NCBI GenBank assembly: GCA_035235625.1
Contig: CP141149.1
Coordinates: 3,319,001-3,383,000, forward strand
Reading direction: 5' to 3'
Origin: Saururus chinensis
Taxonomy: Eukaryota; Streptophyta; Magnoliopsida; Piperales; Saururaceae
DNA: 64,000 nt
In this document: positions 47,048 to 61,421 of the stretch, in pieces
Layout: every line of letters begins with the position of its first letter
How positions within the stretch are numbered: the stretch's first letter is position 1
Notes under the pieces: model-generated
What the model saw: the letters and a program-made list of their open reading frames with translations, nothing else
Told to the model about the DNA's origin: nothing
Database searches by the model: none
Position numbers and translations under genes: made by a program

Positions 47048-47306
47048 CAAGAGATTCTAAGCAACCTCTTGAGTTAATTCAGAGTGATGTTTGTGACTTA
47101 AAACTTATTCAAACAAGAAGAGATAAAAAATACTTTATTACATTTATTGATAATTGTACTTGATATTATTATGTGTACTTGCTGAGAAGTAAGGATGATG
47201 GTATAGACATGTTTGTACTATACAAAATAGAGATTGAGAATCAACATGACAAGAAAATAAAAGTTATAAGGAGTGATAGGCATGGGGAATATGAATCACC
47301 TTGGCA
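46888..47306. repeat. Inverted repeat made by two head-to-head copia fragments
   Basis: Left arm about 46888-47047 and right arm about 47140-47306, separated by about 90 bp. In the best 113 bp the arms differ at about six positions. Both arms are copia integrase core. Confidence 0.8.
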
Positions 47307-48808
47307 TTACACTATACCTGCCACAACAAGCTAGTCTAACTAGCCACAGGCTAGTCTGTGGCTAGTTTGACTTGCACTGCAAGAGCTGTTTCGACTCCTG
47401 CAGCCACCAGATGCGCAACACATGTCACACATCTAGAAAGCCTCTCAGCCTATATAAGGGGAGGGAATGGGGAGGTGCAACTCGCCCCATTCTTTCCTCC
47501 CATCATTTCCTTTGATGTAACGTGCATTTTTAAGCTTTAAACATTCATTCCTTCACTGTCCTTTGCTAGTTTAAAATTTGTTCTTACCTAATTCGAGGGT
47601 GCTCGACGTCGTGAGAGGGTCCATTTTTCGAGATAGACTCCCTAAAAGGTGGGAATAACAAGGCAAGAAGAGGCCCTTTTTGGCACCCTCAGGCTAAAAA
47701 TGAAGACTATCCCAGTGCTAGGGGAGGTTCTACCCTTTTTACCGGAGCCGGACGAGGTGACTATCCCAATGCTAGGGGTGGCTTTGCCCGCCTCACCCGA
47801 GCCGAATGAAGAGTAGGTGGTTTTAAGCTCTAATTTCGTGCTACGACTAGGCATTATATTTAATAATTTATTTGTCTATTAAATAAATTATTATTTTAAA
47901 ATGGATAGGATTCATGTGCTAAAATAATAGCGTCGTGCACACCTCTTAGTTGGATTTTGTTATTATACATCTATTAAAATATTGTTATTATTTGGAATTA
48001 TTTTTATGAATGATTTGACCGGATTTGAAGGGTAGTTATTTGGTATAAAGCCCAAAAACTATGATCGGTTTTGACGGTTAGCTATTTAGTATAAAGCCCA
48101 AAAGCTATCGGAGTTATGACTCGTAGGTACCGCCTATTATGGTCTATGGTGTGACCATGAAATTGGATGGCATGGGAAGATCCTCTTCATTCTGAGCCCG
48201 TTGCCCTACGAGTACGGGTGTATATCGCTCATGTATCGGCAACATTCTATGAATGATGTTTTATCCAATTTTGAATTATTTATCAGATTTTGTCTACGAA
48301 CGAATTATCCGAGTTTACCAGATTCTGCAAAGAACTATTTTGTCTGGACTTTTCATATAAGAAGTGCGTTGGATTTGGTTAGTTGATAATATTATTTAAA
48401 GTCGACTTTTGAATATTAATTATTATGAGAATATTTTATACATATTTAATTATGCTTTACTTTTTAGCATGCTAATTTGACTCTATCTACTGAGTATAGT
48501 TATACTCACCCACCCCTAGACGTTGCAGGTCTGACCGAAGAAGATGATATTAATGAAGATTGTCCATAGACTTCTAAAGATCTATGTATTTTTACTTACT
48601 TTATTATAGTATTTTGTTATGTATTAATTTTGGATGTGCACGACTTTAATCTTGTTAAGGCATGATAGTCTTTATTTTGTAAAATTTTTGTAATTACATG
48701 AATTAATTAATAGTTACTCTTCTCTACATGGTTGATCTTGGCCCGCTTTTAATTACGAATTGGCGGCACTCCGACATTTAAAGTAATTTAAACAGTTGGT
48801 GTGTAACA
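47303..48808 (+). repeat. Gypsy-type solo LTR in copia pol
   Basis: About 1.5 kb without coding sequence, interrupting copia pol. It contains a TATA box (47451), the CTACTGAGTATAGTTATACTC block (48488-48508) followed by GTTGCAGG, and ends GTGTGTAACA. The left tip and the target duplication are not resolved, so it could be an LTR fragment. Confidence 0.6.
47451..47460 (+). promoter_or_regulatory. TATA box of the solo LTR
   Basis: TATATAAGGG about 150 bp into the LTR, in a locally GC-richer stretch. This is the usual place of the U3 promoter of a gypsy LTR. Confidence 0.6.
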
Positions 48809-50329
48809 CTGGTGGACCTTCCGTAAGGAAGTAAACCTCAAGAATACAAGTGGATATTCAAGAGGAAGGTAGAGGTTGATGGATCAATTAAAAATGTAAA
48901 GCCAGACTTGTTATTAAAGGATATAAGTAAAAGGAAGGTCAATATTACTATGATACCTATTCACCAGTTACTAGGATAATTTCCATTAGGATGTTAATCT
49001 ATATTGTTGCTTTGTATAATCTTAAAATGTATCAAATTGATGTGAAAACCGCATTCTTGATTGGTGACTTGAATGAAAAAATATATATGCAATAACCTAA
49101 AGGGTTTGTTCTACCTAGTCAAGAAAACAAAGCATGTAGACTTGTTAAATCTATCTATGAGCTTAAACAAGTATCAAAGCAGTAGCATAAAATTTTTGAC
49201 AAAATGATGATGTAAAATGGATTCAAAATCAGTGAATGTGACAAATGTGTTTGTCAAAGAAAGACCTAATGCTATGTTATTTTATGTCTATATGTGAACG
49301 ATATGCTTATTATTGGTTGCAATGATGATATCATTAAAGCTAATAAAAGGATGTTAAACAAACAGTTTGACATTAAAAATATGGGTATTACTGATGTCAT
49401 ACTAAGGATGAAAATCACCAAAATATCTAATAGATATGCATTGTCTCAATCTCATTATATTGAGAAAATCCTACAAAAAGTCAATAAGAATGATAATTGT
49501 CTTGAGAAAACACCTATGGATGTGACTATTGTACTTAAGCAAAAACACTGGTGAAAGCATGTAACAACTTTAATATTTCTAAATTATTGTCAATCTCAAT
49601 TACATATATAATGAATTGTACGAGACTGGATATAGTATACTTAGTAAATAAACTGAGTAGATAAAATAGCCACCCAAAGGAAGACCACTAAAAGGTTGTA
49701 GTTAGGGTTCCTAGATATCTATGATATACCAAGAACTATGGACACCATTATGCATGACATCTAGCAGTACTAGAGGGTTACTGGAATGCAAAATGAATAT
49801 CTTATATAAAAGACTCAAAATCCACAAGTGGGTATGTCTTTACTCATAGAGGTGTAGCAATATCTTAGAAATCCTCTAAACAAATGTGTATAACATGACA
49901 ATAAAATTTAAATTTATTGCACTTGATAGAGTAAGCAAGAGGCTAAGTGATTTCATCAATTTTAGAAGATATTCCAATGTGGGGGAAACATGTGACACTT
50001 GCATCCATTGTGATAGTCAATCAGTTATAGGAAGGGCACATAGTAACTTATATAATGGTAAGTCTCAACATATACATTGAAGGCATAATACCATAAAATA
50101 ATTATATCTAGTAGAATAATTTTCATTGAGCATGTTAGATTAAAATAAAATATTGCGAATCCGCTTAATAAGGATTTGGCCAAAGAACAAATGAGCAATT
50201 CATTAAGGGGAATGAGCTTGAAGCCTATGCATGGAGAGTCACCAAAATAACAACCCAACCTAGTTGACTAGAGATCCCAAGATCTAGGTTCAAATGAACA
50301 ACTGAATTATGGGCGATTTAAGGGTAATT

Positions 50330-53300
50330 TGTAATATCCCTAATTTTCCCGAGTTTCAAAATTTAAATACGTGGAAATTATGGTGTTTGACCTATTGACA
50401 TTCTTATTAGAATAACTTTATCCTTAGATAGAATTTTGGGCTGAAACTAATTCTATTGGAAAGTAGACGGAAAGATCTTCGAAACGCCACCAAGAACGCA
50501 TGAATCGGAGTCTGGATGAGGGAGAAACGACCATTTGAAGTTGAACATATCGTGCAGGACCCGTTTACCCGAACTGAACGTGGGAATTGTCCGTTTAAGT
50601 CACTATTTGGGCCCGATCAATTAGCATTCCGAATTGGTGTTTTTAGGGCTCAATTTGGTTGCTAAATTGAAGAGGTTTTAACGAAATTCTTATGGGATTA
50701 GGGCTCCTAATCCCATGCCTATAAAAGGAGAATTAGGGTTAATAGAAGGGGGGTCTTTTGGCCCGATTGGGGGAGCTTTTGACAGAAAGGAAGAAATTTC
50801 CCGGTGAGACTCCGGCGAAGCATTGGCCATGGTGGATCGACAACAACTCAACCGTAGAGGTAAAACTTTGATTTGAGAGCAATAGAGATGTATTAATTAA
50901 TTTTAATAAAAATTTTATTGGTCTCTGCAATTACTGTTCACGTAATTGTGTGAACAGTAATTGATTTTTTTCCCGTCGCCGGAACAATAGCGGCCTGACC
51001 CGGGACGCGGTGGCCCTTGCTTTGGCTGTGGCGGCCCTCACTTTGGCCGTGGCGGCCTGGGCTCCGGCGGCTGAGGCAGCGGCGGATTGCCGCTGCGCAG
51101 ACCGCCGGATCTCTGCTTGAGAAAAAAAAAGGGATCGGAGCGGCGGCTTGGCATAGCTTCGGCCGGAGGCGGGTCCTGGCTGGACGGAATCACCGGAAGG
51201 TGGCAATCCAGTCAGGCCAGGCCCATCGGCCAGCCATGGTGGCCTGCCATCGCAGCGCCTCTGACGGATTAAAAAAAAAGGAATAAAAAGAGGCCGCTTT
51301 GTCCCCGGCCAGCCACCGGACGGAGGCAAGGCCAAGTCCTTCAGATTCGCCGGGCGACGGCGATCCGACTGGCCTCGGCCCACCCGTTGGGATGCCTGGG
51401 GGAAAAATGGCACTGCCAGAGGCCGTTTCGCCTCTGGTCGGTAGCGGGGAAGATGACCCTCGGGGTCGTCTGCTCCCTGGACCGGGTCGGGTAACCAAAC
51501 CCGATCCGGTCCGGTCCTGTAAAAAAAACATAATTTATATTCTCAGAACCGGGTCTGGTTCAGGGGGTTAATTGTGTCAAAAAAATCCTAAAAAGATTAT
51601 TATTGGACCTGGAGAGGTTTGGGATTATTCTGACCGAGTTTCAGCTAGGGGAAAAATCCCAGAGATTATGAAATAACCTTTTTACCCCTGGTAGTTAAGT
51701 TATCGTGTGAAAATCACTTACCTGATTTAGAGGCTCCGGTTCAAAGGCCTATGAGTTGATCTAAAAAGTGGAAAAATTCTCAGTGATAGTTTAATGTGTA
51801 AACTAATTATAGGCCAAACCTCTTAGTGAGGAAAAATCCCAGTGAGTGGATAATTGACCCTTTTGTCCTTAGGGTTTATAGTAAACCGTTAAGCAAACCT
51901 GGGTCGGTTCAAGGAGTTCATGACCCCGTTACATGCCAAGAAAATTACACAGAGTCCATGATGGCCAGTAGTACCCTTGAGTTGAATTTTAGACCCATTG
52001 GATATCATTAAGGCCTTAAACCAAATGACAAAAATACCCCTATGCAAACCTGCCCGCATTCACGTGGATGTTCTTAACGGGCCAAGGTGATATTGAAACC
52101 TTTTTAGAGGTTAAAGACTTACCCGAGTGCAGAGATGACTGCATCCAATGTTGGATAATTACTCTAATGCCCTTAGGTGCATTACGACCAGTTTCATAAA
52201 GATTTATTAAGATAACCTAAGGAGGGTTAGGGCATGAGTGCTCGAATAATTCTTATATCATTAATGAATTTTATTATTGATATTATGATATGCTTAGACC
52301 TGTGTAGTTCTTATGGTTTATGTTGTTCTTTGTTTCGATTTTTGATATTGATGTTGTGATAGTAATTTATCATTATCTTTAAATTATTGAAAGAATAATT
52401 ATTTAGGATTTGATAGCTTTGGATTGGGCAAGAACACCTAATCAAGATAAAGACTAAAATACCTCAGAGGGGTCTGGGACTAGTTCATACAGTGAACAAA
52501 GCCTTTGACCTGACGATTTGCCTTGGTTGATGAACCGATGGCATGTCTCAAGTTGTAAACCTTAGTCTAGAAGGGACTATTATGGTTTGGGATAGTCATT
52601 CGGAATCTTGGTTTATAGATGAGCAAGCTAGGGTTCAGAATAGTTTCCTAAGTTTTAGCTCTATTGAAGAGCCGCTGATTTGACCATGTAGTTGCACCTC
52701 CCTATTGGAGGGAGTTCTTTGTGAGCCGGGCTCACCGCAGATCTATTGAGGATCTTTTAGTGTACACGCAATTAGGATCGCTGACATCCTGCTTGCTTTG
52801 CGTGTCTGACCACTTCTGTTCAGGTGCAGTTGTGGGCCATGCCCTTCCACTCCGGTTAGGTCCTTATGGGCTAGGTTAGGAAATGACACTTCCTGGTGGA
52901 TTCCAGGGTGTTTCTTATCATTTGTCACTTAGGTTGACATCTGATGTGTCTGTCTGTCTTTGGGATTAGACGGGAATATTAATTATCGAACAATGGTTCG
53001 AGAAATAATTAATAACATTGATTGATATTGCTTGTTTAATTAGAACAAGTGGAACAATTAAAGGACTTGCATTAAATGTAGGTTGCTTGAAAATACTTAA
53101 GCATTGCATGGGTGATGCTATGCTTCTTAGTATAGTGTAGTTTTTAGGCAGAACTACGTCTGGATCCGATCTTGTTGGAAACATTAGAGATGTTGTCTGA
53201 TGAGTACGTAGGCAACTAACATCGGGTAATGTTAGCCCGATCCGAAAAATATTAATAAAACCATTTGTCCTTTGGAAGCTCTTCTCCTGAAAGCGAAGAG

Positions 53301-53679
53301 ATTCCATTGTTGTTGTTGTGGTTGTTTTGTTTGCCATGTTGTAGATTCTCCAGACAACGACAAGTCAGACCAAGGCAGGCAAGTTAAAGAGGTTTCTGCA
53401 TTTTTTAAACTCCGATACATAAGTGTACCTTAAATGTGAGAGTCAACTTGTTATTTATTTTCAGATGGGTGACAGACTTGTACTTAGATGGATGAGCTGG
53501 TCTTTATGAATTTTCAGATGTTAAATAATATCATATGATTTGATATTCGTATTTGTGAACCCTAGTTATCATGACCTGGATATTTAATTGAAGAGTTTGT
53601 TTTGTATTTAAAGAAAAAAAAATTTCGCTACCTACCATTTGTGCTATTTAAAATGTTTTGAAAAATCCGGGTCATGACA
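50330..53679 (+). repeat. Tekay-like solo LTR (3.35 kb) with target duplication
   Basis: It starts TGTAATATCCC and ends CCGGGTCATGACA. Flanks are TAATT at 50325-50329 and TAATT at 53680-53684, a perfect 5 bp duplication, so this is a solo LTR left by recombination between the two LTRs of a full insertion. It is inverted relative to the copy at 36901-40289. It contains a GC-rich island (about 50985-51540). Long frames inside the island on both strands are not supported as genes. Confidence 0.9.
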
Positions 53680-54104
53680 TAATTACTATTGAGATAGCAT
53701 CTCATCTCTATTCATGTGATGAGATAGTGATGCTTGTAAAGTGAATCAGGATAAGCTTTGCTTTCAATTATTTTTATAGCTAGAATTAATTAAAGTGGGG
53801 TATGATAGGATACTCTTAATAAGAATCTCATATATGAATGTAAAGGGCCCACCTTTATGAGGATTTTAAGGCTAAATCTTCTGGAACACTCATGAAAACA
53901 TGGTTTGTTGAGAGATGAAATGAAACTCATAAAAACATGGTTTGTTGAGGGATGAAATGAACACAGTCATGAGAACCATGTTATGTCTAAGAAGTAATTG
54001 TATGAATTCTATTATTTTGGTTTATACAAACGGCTAAATAGTTCAGGACATCACATTCACTAATTAGCTAGTAGACCCGATGGTTTTTACAAAATAATAT
54101 TTAA
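53680..54104 (+). mobile_element. Copia 3' tail beyond the solo LTR
   Basis: Non-coding continuation of the copia element: the sequence reads straight on from 50324 when the solo LTR and one TAATT are set aside. It contains a 37 bp near-duplication (AAAACATGGTTTGTTGAG at 53895 and 53932). Confidence 0.6.
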
Positions 54105-54600
54105 AGCTAAATGATACCTTCCCCCATGCGCAAACTTTTAATATTTGTTCTCATGTTTTATTTGCATTATTTTGTGATTATTAAAAAATGAGAATAAAGA
54201 GGCTAAGCCCATTTTGGTATTAAGAGCCCAAGCCCGAAAATTACACATGTGAATTAATTAAAAGTTGTGAATAGTTTCACATCCCCTAAAAAAAAATGAT
54301 AGTGTTGATACAAAAGACATAAGTTTAACTTTTCAAGTTAAGCCCTTAGACAACCCTACTTATAAAAAAATATATATTAAATCTATACACCTAAGTGAGC
54401 TAACCCATAAGTATGTACACGCCACATGTCTAGTTGGCTCAGCTCAATTCGTAACAGGCAAAATCGGGTTCAATCAACAAGATAAATATTTTTAAGACAA
54501 ATTTATTTGATTCTTTTACCTTTCTAATTTTCCTTTTAACAAAATAGTTATTTTTTCATTAGAATAGTTATTTTTAAAATAAATTCATTTATTTCTCTCT
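54105..54600 (+). repeat. Copia 3' LTR, plus strand, right end eroded
   Basis: It starts near TACCTTCCCCCATGC and matches the minus-strand copia LTR (46090 down to 45725, then 41611 down). Similarity fades into AT-rich sequence near 54550-54650. Confidence 0.6.
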
Positions 54601-55036
54601 TCGCCCTTCTAATTTTCTTTTTTTTTAAAAAAAAATTCATCAAAATATATCCATATTCTTTTCATACATATATTTCTTTTAAAATAATAAAAATTATTTT
54701 CTATATCATCCTTTACTAAATTATCGTCTTCATCTTATAAAATAGTAAAAATCATTTTTTATCATCCACTACTAACTTTTACATTTTTACATTTTCGTCT
54801 CGTCTTCTAGATCGTCTAATTTATCGTCTTACCTTAAGATTACCTTAAGATAAGAGAGAGACGCATAAGTAAATCTTTAACACCAATAGTTATTCAATCA
54901 TCTATCATATTCCTGTGCAACACTTACTATAGAACAAAAATAACAGAAACAAACTAATTCTAAAATCCACTCCACTCAACGAACTTGCTAGTTCAATGCT
55001 CTCACCACTTGGAAGGGTTCATGAACTTGCCACCCC
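54601..55036. other. AT-rich intergenic DNA downstream of the LEA gene
   Basis: No frame or known repeat recognised. It must hold the 3' untranslated region and polyadenylation signal of the LEA gene (transcribed leftward), but no clear AATAAA in gene sense was found. Confidence 0.5.
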
Positions 55037-57061
55037 TTACAGCTCCTCTACCGCACCCATGGTAGCCCCGACCTGGCCAGCAGCATGTGACAGCTTCTCC
55101 TTGGTAGCCTCGTAATTGGACTTGGCCTGGTGCGACATGGTGTTTTTGGCCGTCTCATATGCCTCCCCAGCCTTGTGCTTGCCATCCTCGTATGCCTTTG
55201 GAGCTGAGTCTGCTACTTTGTCTTTCTGCTCCTCCAACTTCCTACCCATCTCATGAGCCTTCTCCGATGCATAGCTCGCTCCTCCTGTGGAAAAATGGCA
55301 AATTAACAAAAGCATCAGTACCTTTTTGATGTCTATCTAACTAATAAAATAAGAGGGTGTCTAGCGAGCCGTTCTTGCTAATTTTTTCCGTAAAACAAAA
55401 AATATGTTTATCGTAATACTAATAGATACATAAATATTTTCTCCACATTAAAATCTTAATTTTTTTTTAACAAAACAAGAAGATTTGAACAAAAAGAAAA
55501 TAAGCACATTGTTTTTAAAAAAATATTTAAGGGAACTATTTTATAATATTTATTTAAAAATTATTTGTTTTACTTCCTTGATCGCATATTAATAACTCTA
55601 TTTCATTTTTTTAAAGTAAGTTAAAATTATTATATTAATAAAATTATTAATGCGATAAAGAAAAAATATATACGTAATATATAGCAAAAGATTGAGCCCA
55701 AAAATATATTTTTCGCAATTAATTTTCTTAAGTTTGCCGCAAGAAGAGTTCTAAATTCAAAATTGGTTGCCTGTCATGTACAATAGATCCAAGCACTACA
55801 TGCAATTATGAGAAATGATCTAATCGTAAAAATTTAAGAACATAAAATATACAGGTCATATTAATCATTCTAGATAACACATTGATTTGTGCCTCCCATC
55901 TAATTTCCATGTACACTTCAATCTACAACCATTATTAGCTAAGATACATAAGGGCGAAAGAAATGAACAAAGTTGATACTAAGATCGTAAAACAGAAATG
56001 AACAAAGTTGATACTAGGATGATGTTTTGTGTAAGCTGTTTTCAATTGAAATTACTTTTTAGAAAACAAAATAAAAGTTAAGATATATATTATAAAAAAT
56101 TAACTTTTTAAGATATTATTTAGGTAGCCATTGTATTATATATTATTATCTATTATAAAAAATATGTCTATAAATAATTAAAAAAAAGTGCGGTAGAGGA
56201 GGGTGGTAACGAGGGTTTTCAATTAATAGTGAACAAAGGTAGTCATGAAAAAAAAAATGATCATGGTAAAAAAATAACGGGTCTACTGCTGACGAGGGAA
56301 AAAACGAGCATGGACGAAAAAAATGAACAGAGTAGAAAACTTTAAAGGAAAAGCTAATACGTGGCCAGCGACGAGTCATCAGATCGTCATCCAATCTGAT
56401 GGCTCGAGTCAGATAAGGGGTCAGCTGGGTGATACATTCGGTGCATGCCACACGTCAACATGTCGGCGCATACTAACGGCATTTTTTCTCAAATTATTGT
56501 AAATGGTCACCTGTAAAATCTCCCAAGAAGGCTTATACTCCAATAGAGCCAGTCACCGAGTGGATTTGAATGCAAGAAAAAATCATCAAAACTTTCACAG
56601 TGAACAGTGCTATGGAGACATATTACCAGACGCAGCATTGTTGAACGCATCCCTTGTCTTCCCAGCAGCATCTCCAGCCTTGTCCTTCATCTTGTGTGCT
56701 GTTTCCTTCCCACCATCCTTTCCCAGCCCAAGCCCCCTGCCAGCCGGAAACAGTACAAAAAATTTGTCACAGAAAGAACTCTTCTCCTAAATGGTCGCAT
56801 AACACAACAAACTAAATTGGCACCCAACTGTGAGGCCTTGTCTCTTGCCCAACCCGCCCATGACTCGGCCTTCTCCTTCCAGTCGTGCACCCCTTCGTCC
56901 GCGTTCACCCTCATCTCCTCCGCCCTGGCCTTGGCACCATCAGCAGCGATCCCCGCTCGATCCTTGGTGTGCCCCGCAGTGCTTCCCCAGTCAGAAGCCA
57001 GGGCCACCGGCGACCCGACCACGAGAATGGCCATCAGCAGATGAAACACCCCTTTCGCCAT
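55037..57061 (-). CDS. LEA protein (LEA_4-type) with signal peptide, three exons
   Basis: Host gene on the minus strand. Exons are 57061-56829, 56736-56627 and 55284-55037, with GT donors and AG acceptors at both introns (92 bp and 1342 bp). The exon lengths sum to 591 bases, in frame from ATG to TAA, giving 196 residues. Residues 1-22 (MAKGVFHLLMAILVVGSPVA) form a hydrophobic signal peptide, so the protein should enter the secretory pathway. The mature part is hydrophilic, Ala/Lys/Glu-rich and helix-forming, with the degenerate 11-residue pattern of group 3/LEA_4 proteins (for example AHKMKDKAGDAAGKTRDAF, YEDGKHKAGEAYETAKN, SNYEATKEKLSHAAGQV). Such proteins protect membranes and proteins during drying, typically in seeds or under ABA. 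Two ACGTGTC motifs upstream fit this. The gene looks intact; the exact subfamily is not certain. Confidence 0.88.
55960..56016. repeat. 35 bp near-duplication in LEA intron 2
   Basis: GAAATGAACAAAGTTGATAC occurs at 55960 and 55995. Confidence 0.8.
56359..56365 (+). promoter_or_regulatory. ACGTGGC motif (ABRE/G-box-like) in LEA intron 2
   Basis: ACGTGGC, the core bound by ABA-responsive bZIP factors, lies in the large intron about 260 bp from its donor. Intronic ABRE motifs can act as enhancers; here this is inference from the motif alone. Confidence 0.35.
56373..56405. repeat. 12 bp inverted repeat in LEA intron 2
   Basis: GAGTCATCAGAT (56373-56384) pairs with ATCTGATGGCTC (56394-56405) at 11 of 12 positions around a 9-base loop. 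It lies just downstream of the ACGTGGC motif. Confidence 0.6.
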
Positions 57062-57223
57062 ACTTCTCCCCTGTACGAAAAGATTAGAAGCTTATCTATC
57101 AGTGCTAGACTATCACCGTTCCTCTCTGTAATGTATCAATGATACACCGGAGATTTTGTTGAGGAAGAAGAAATGCGAATTAAAATAGTTACTGAAGTGA
57201 ATTCAGTTGGAGTGGTTAAAAGA

Positions 57224-57230
57224 ACGTGTC
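57224..57230 (+). promoter_or_regulatory. ABRE-like ACGTGTC, proximal
   Basis: ACGTGTC about 165 bp upstream of the LEA start codon. Together with the second copy 36 bp further out it forms the paired arrangement common in ABA-induced LEA promoters. Confidence 0.55.
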
Positions 57231-57259
57231 GTGTCCTGCTGCGAGGTTTTGGTTCAGCT

Positions 57260-57266
57260 ACGTGTC
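57260..57266 (+). promoter_or_regulatory. ABRE-like ACGTGTC, distal
   Basis: Second ACGTGTC, about 200 bp upstream of the LEA start codon, same orientation as the proximal one. Confidence 0.55.
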
Positions 57267-57269
57267 TCA

Positions 57270-58043
57270 GAGTGGGCTTCGACAAAGGCCAAGTGGGTCG
57301 TGGGTATTACACGTTGAAGGGTTGGTCTGGTTGAGTTCGCTGCGTTCCTTTGTCATGCAGTCCGGACTCTCCGGACAATGAAAGAAAAATGTGCGTAAAA
57401 TGCTACTAAATTTTTTGCGTTTTAGCAGCATTGGTCGGATCGGACAACGACCCGGCAAGTGTGGTCTGGTGGATAACTAATTAGTGACCGCGTAGAAGAA
57501 GTTTACTTGCGTATGAGGACTTCATGAAAAAATGTCCGACCTCAATCTCTCATTTGTGGTTATGGGGCACTAGATTAAACTTAATCCTCATATTACAAAA
57601 TATACGTAGAACTCGTCTATTTTTCTAATAAGTTTTTTTAATATTATTTCTTGACTTTTTGAGTTTGTTCCTTGATTACCTGTCATTAAATAATTTTTTT
57701 GTTTATTTTCTTCTAAAATTTTGTTATTACGGTCATTTCAACCTTTGGATTATTTTTTTTCTTTATTAGGTAGATAGCTTTTGGCTCAATTTTTTCTACA
57801 TATAAAAAGTGAGAAATCGTATTAGTACATACACGATATGTAAATTAATTATGTTTTGAATGATACGATGTGTCACTATCATATTGACAGAAATACACAT
57901 ATATGTATTATCGTCGATCACACGAGCACAACCATATCGTTATCTTAATTAATGACTCTTTGTATTTTTGTGTGATCTATTACACGATCATCCCCAAACG
58001 AACACGATAACGATAAATATTGTGTTCTTGTAATTATACTTAC
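57270..58043. other. AT-rich intergenic or intronic DNA
   Basis: Upstream region of the LEA gene and, if the orphan exon is real, its intron. Short frames here have no recognisable domain. No TATA box was assigned with confidence. Confidence 0.5.
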
Positions 58044-58250
58044 GCAAAATAAAATCTTCGTCGACAGACTGAGGGACAGATACTGATTGCTCTTGAAGAG
58101 CAAATTGGTGAACAACTTCTCTAAATTTGGAAGTTCTAAACTTGACCGGAACTAATGGCTCTCGTCCGGTTCTTGACAGAGGGGTTGCTACATGAGGGAC
58201 TTCTGGTTGAGGGAGTTCATGCGGGTACTCTATCTCCGCTTCTGGTGGGG
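58044..58250 (-). pseudogene. Orphan exon-like frame ending in a canonical splice donor
   Basis: The minus-strand frame reads PPEAEIEYPHELPQPEVPHV, then PLSRTGREPLVPVKF and FALQEQSVSVPQSVDEDFIL, and meets a consensus donor GTAAGTAT at 58043. It begins exactly where a CACTA terminus starts (58251), so the 5' part of the gene would lie beyond the transposon. No family recognised; the Pro-rich, REPLVP wording loosely recalls linker regions of copia pol, so a transposon origin is possible. No partner exon was found to the left. Confidence 0.4.
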
Positions 58251-58568
58251 CACTACAAAAATAAGACTTATAGCGGAACATATACAGTGGGGGTATTTAC
58301 AAACCTCTGTAAAAAATGTAGAATTAGAGGTGGTTTTATACTGGCCTCCACCGTTTTACTCACTGGCCAAAGTGGAGGCTTGAGACCTATGTCTTTTGGA
58401 GGCAACTTGTGAAACTCCCCTCCAGAGATCCGATCAAATCCTAGTTCCCGAAATTATCTCCCACTACACACAATCACCAACGCCTTCACCAAAACCACCC
58501 ACTAATCTCTCCTGCCTTTTTTTGTCCTCTCTGTTGAAATTGGCTTTGCACATAGAGCACTACCAAAC
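58251..58568 (+). mobile_element. CACTA (En/Spm) transposon terminus, truncated
   Basis: It starts CACTACAAAAATAAGAC, the terminal motif of plant CACTA DNA transposons, reading into the element rightward, with GGG just outside as a possible 3 bp target copy. Short GTGGAGGC-type subterminal repeats follow (near 58329, 58343 and 58369). No transposase is seen, and the element is cut by the LTR at 58569, so the other terminus is out of view or lost. Confidence 0.75.

Positions 58569-61421
<2,853 letters not shown>

Larger units (their letters stand above)
47048..50329 (+). mobile_element. Ty1/copia pol remnant, plus strand, split by a solo LTR
   Basis: Integrase core (about 47060-47300, KKYFITFIDN and KIEIENQHDKKIKVI), then an LTR insertion (about 47303-48808), then reverse transcriptase (about 48830-49560, MYQIDVKTAFLIGDLNEKIY and NDMLIIGCNDDIIKANKRML) and RNase H with tail (about 49830-50260, CIHCDSQSVIGRAHSNLYNG). 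Fossil with many interruptions; the sequence between integrase core and reverse transcriptase is also missing. It resumes beyond the second solo LTR at 53680. Confidence 0.85.

Noticed and set aside
50931-51571. Long overlapping frames on both strands in the GC-rich island of the solo LTR
   Set aside because: They follow GC-rich low-complexity sequence, differ completely between the three related LTRs, and show no domain. Frames open on both strands by composition.
56503-57142. Plus-strand frames opposite LEA exons 1 and 2
   Set aside because: The minus-strand gene has a start, two introns in consistent phase and a stop. The plus frames are Pro/Ser-rich shadows.
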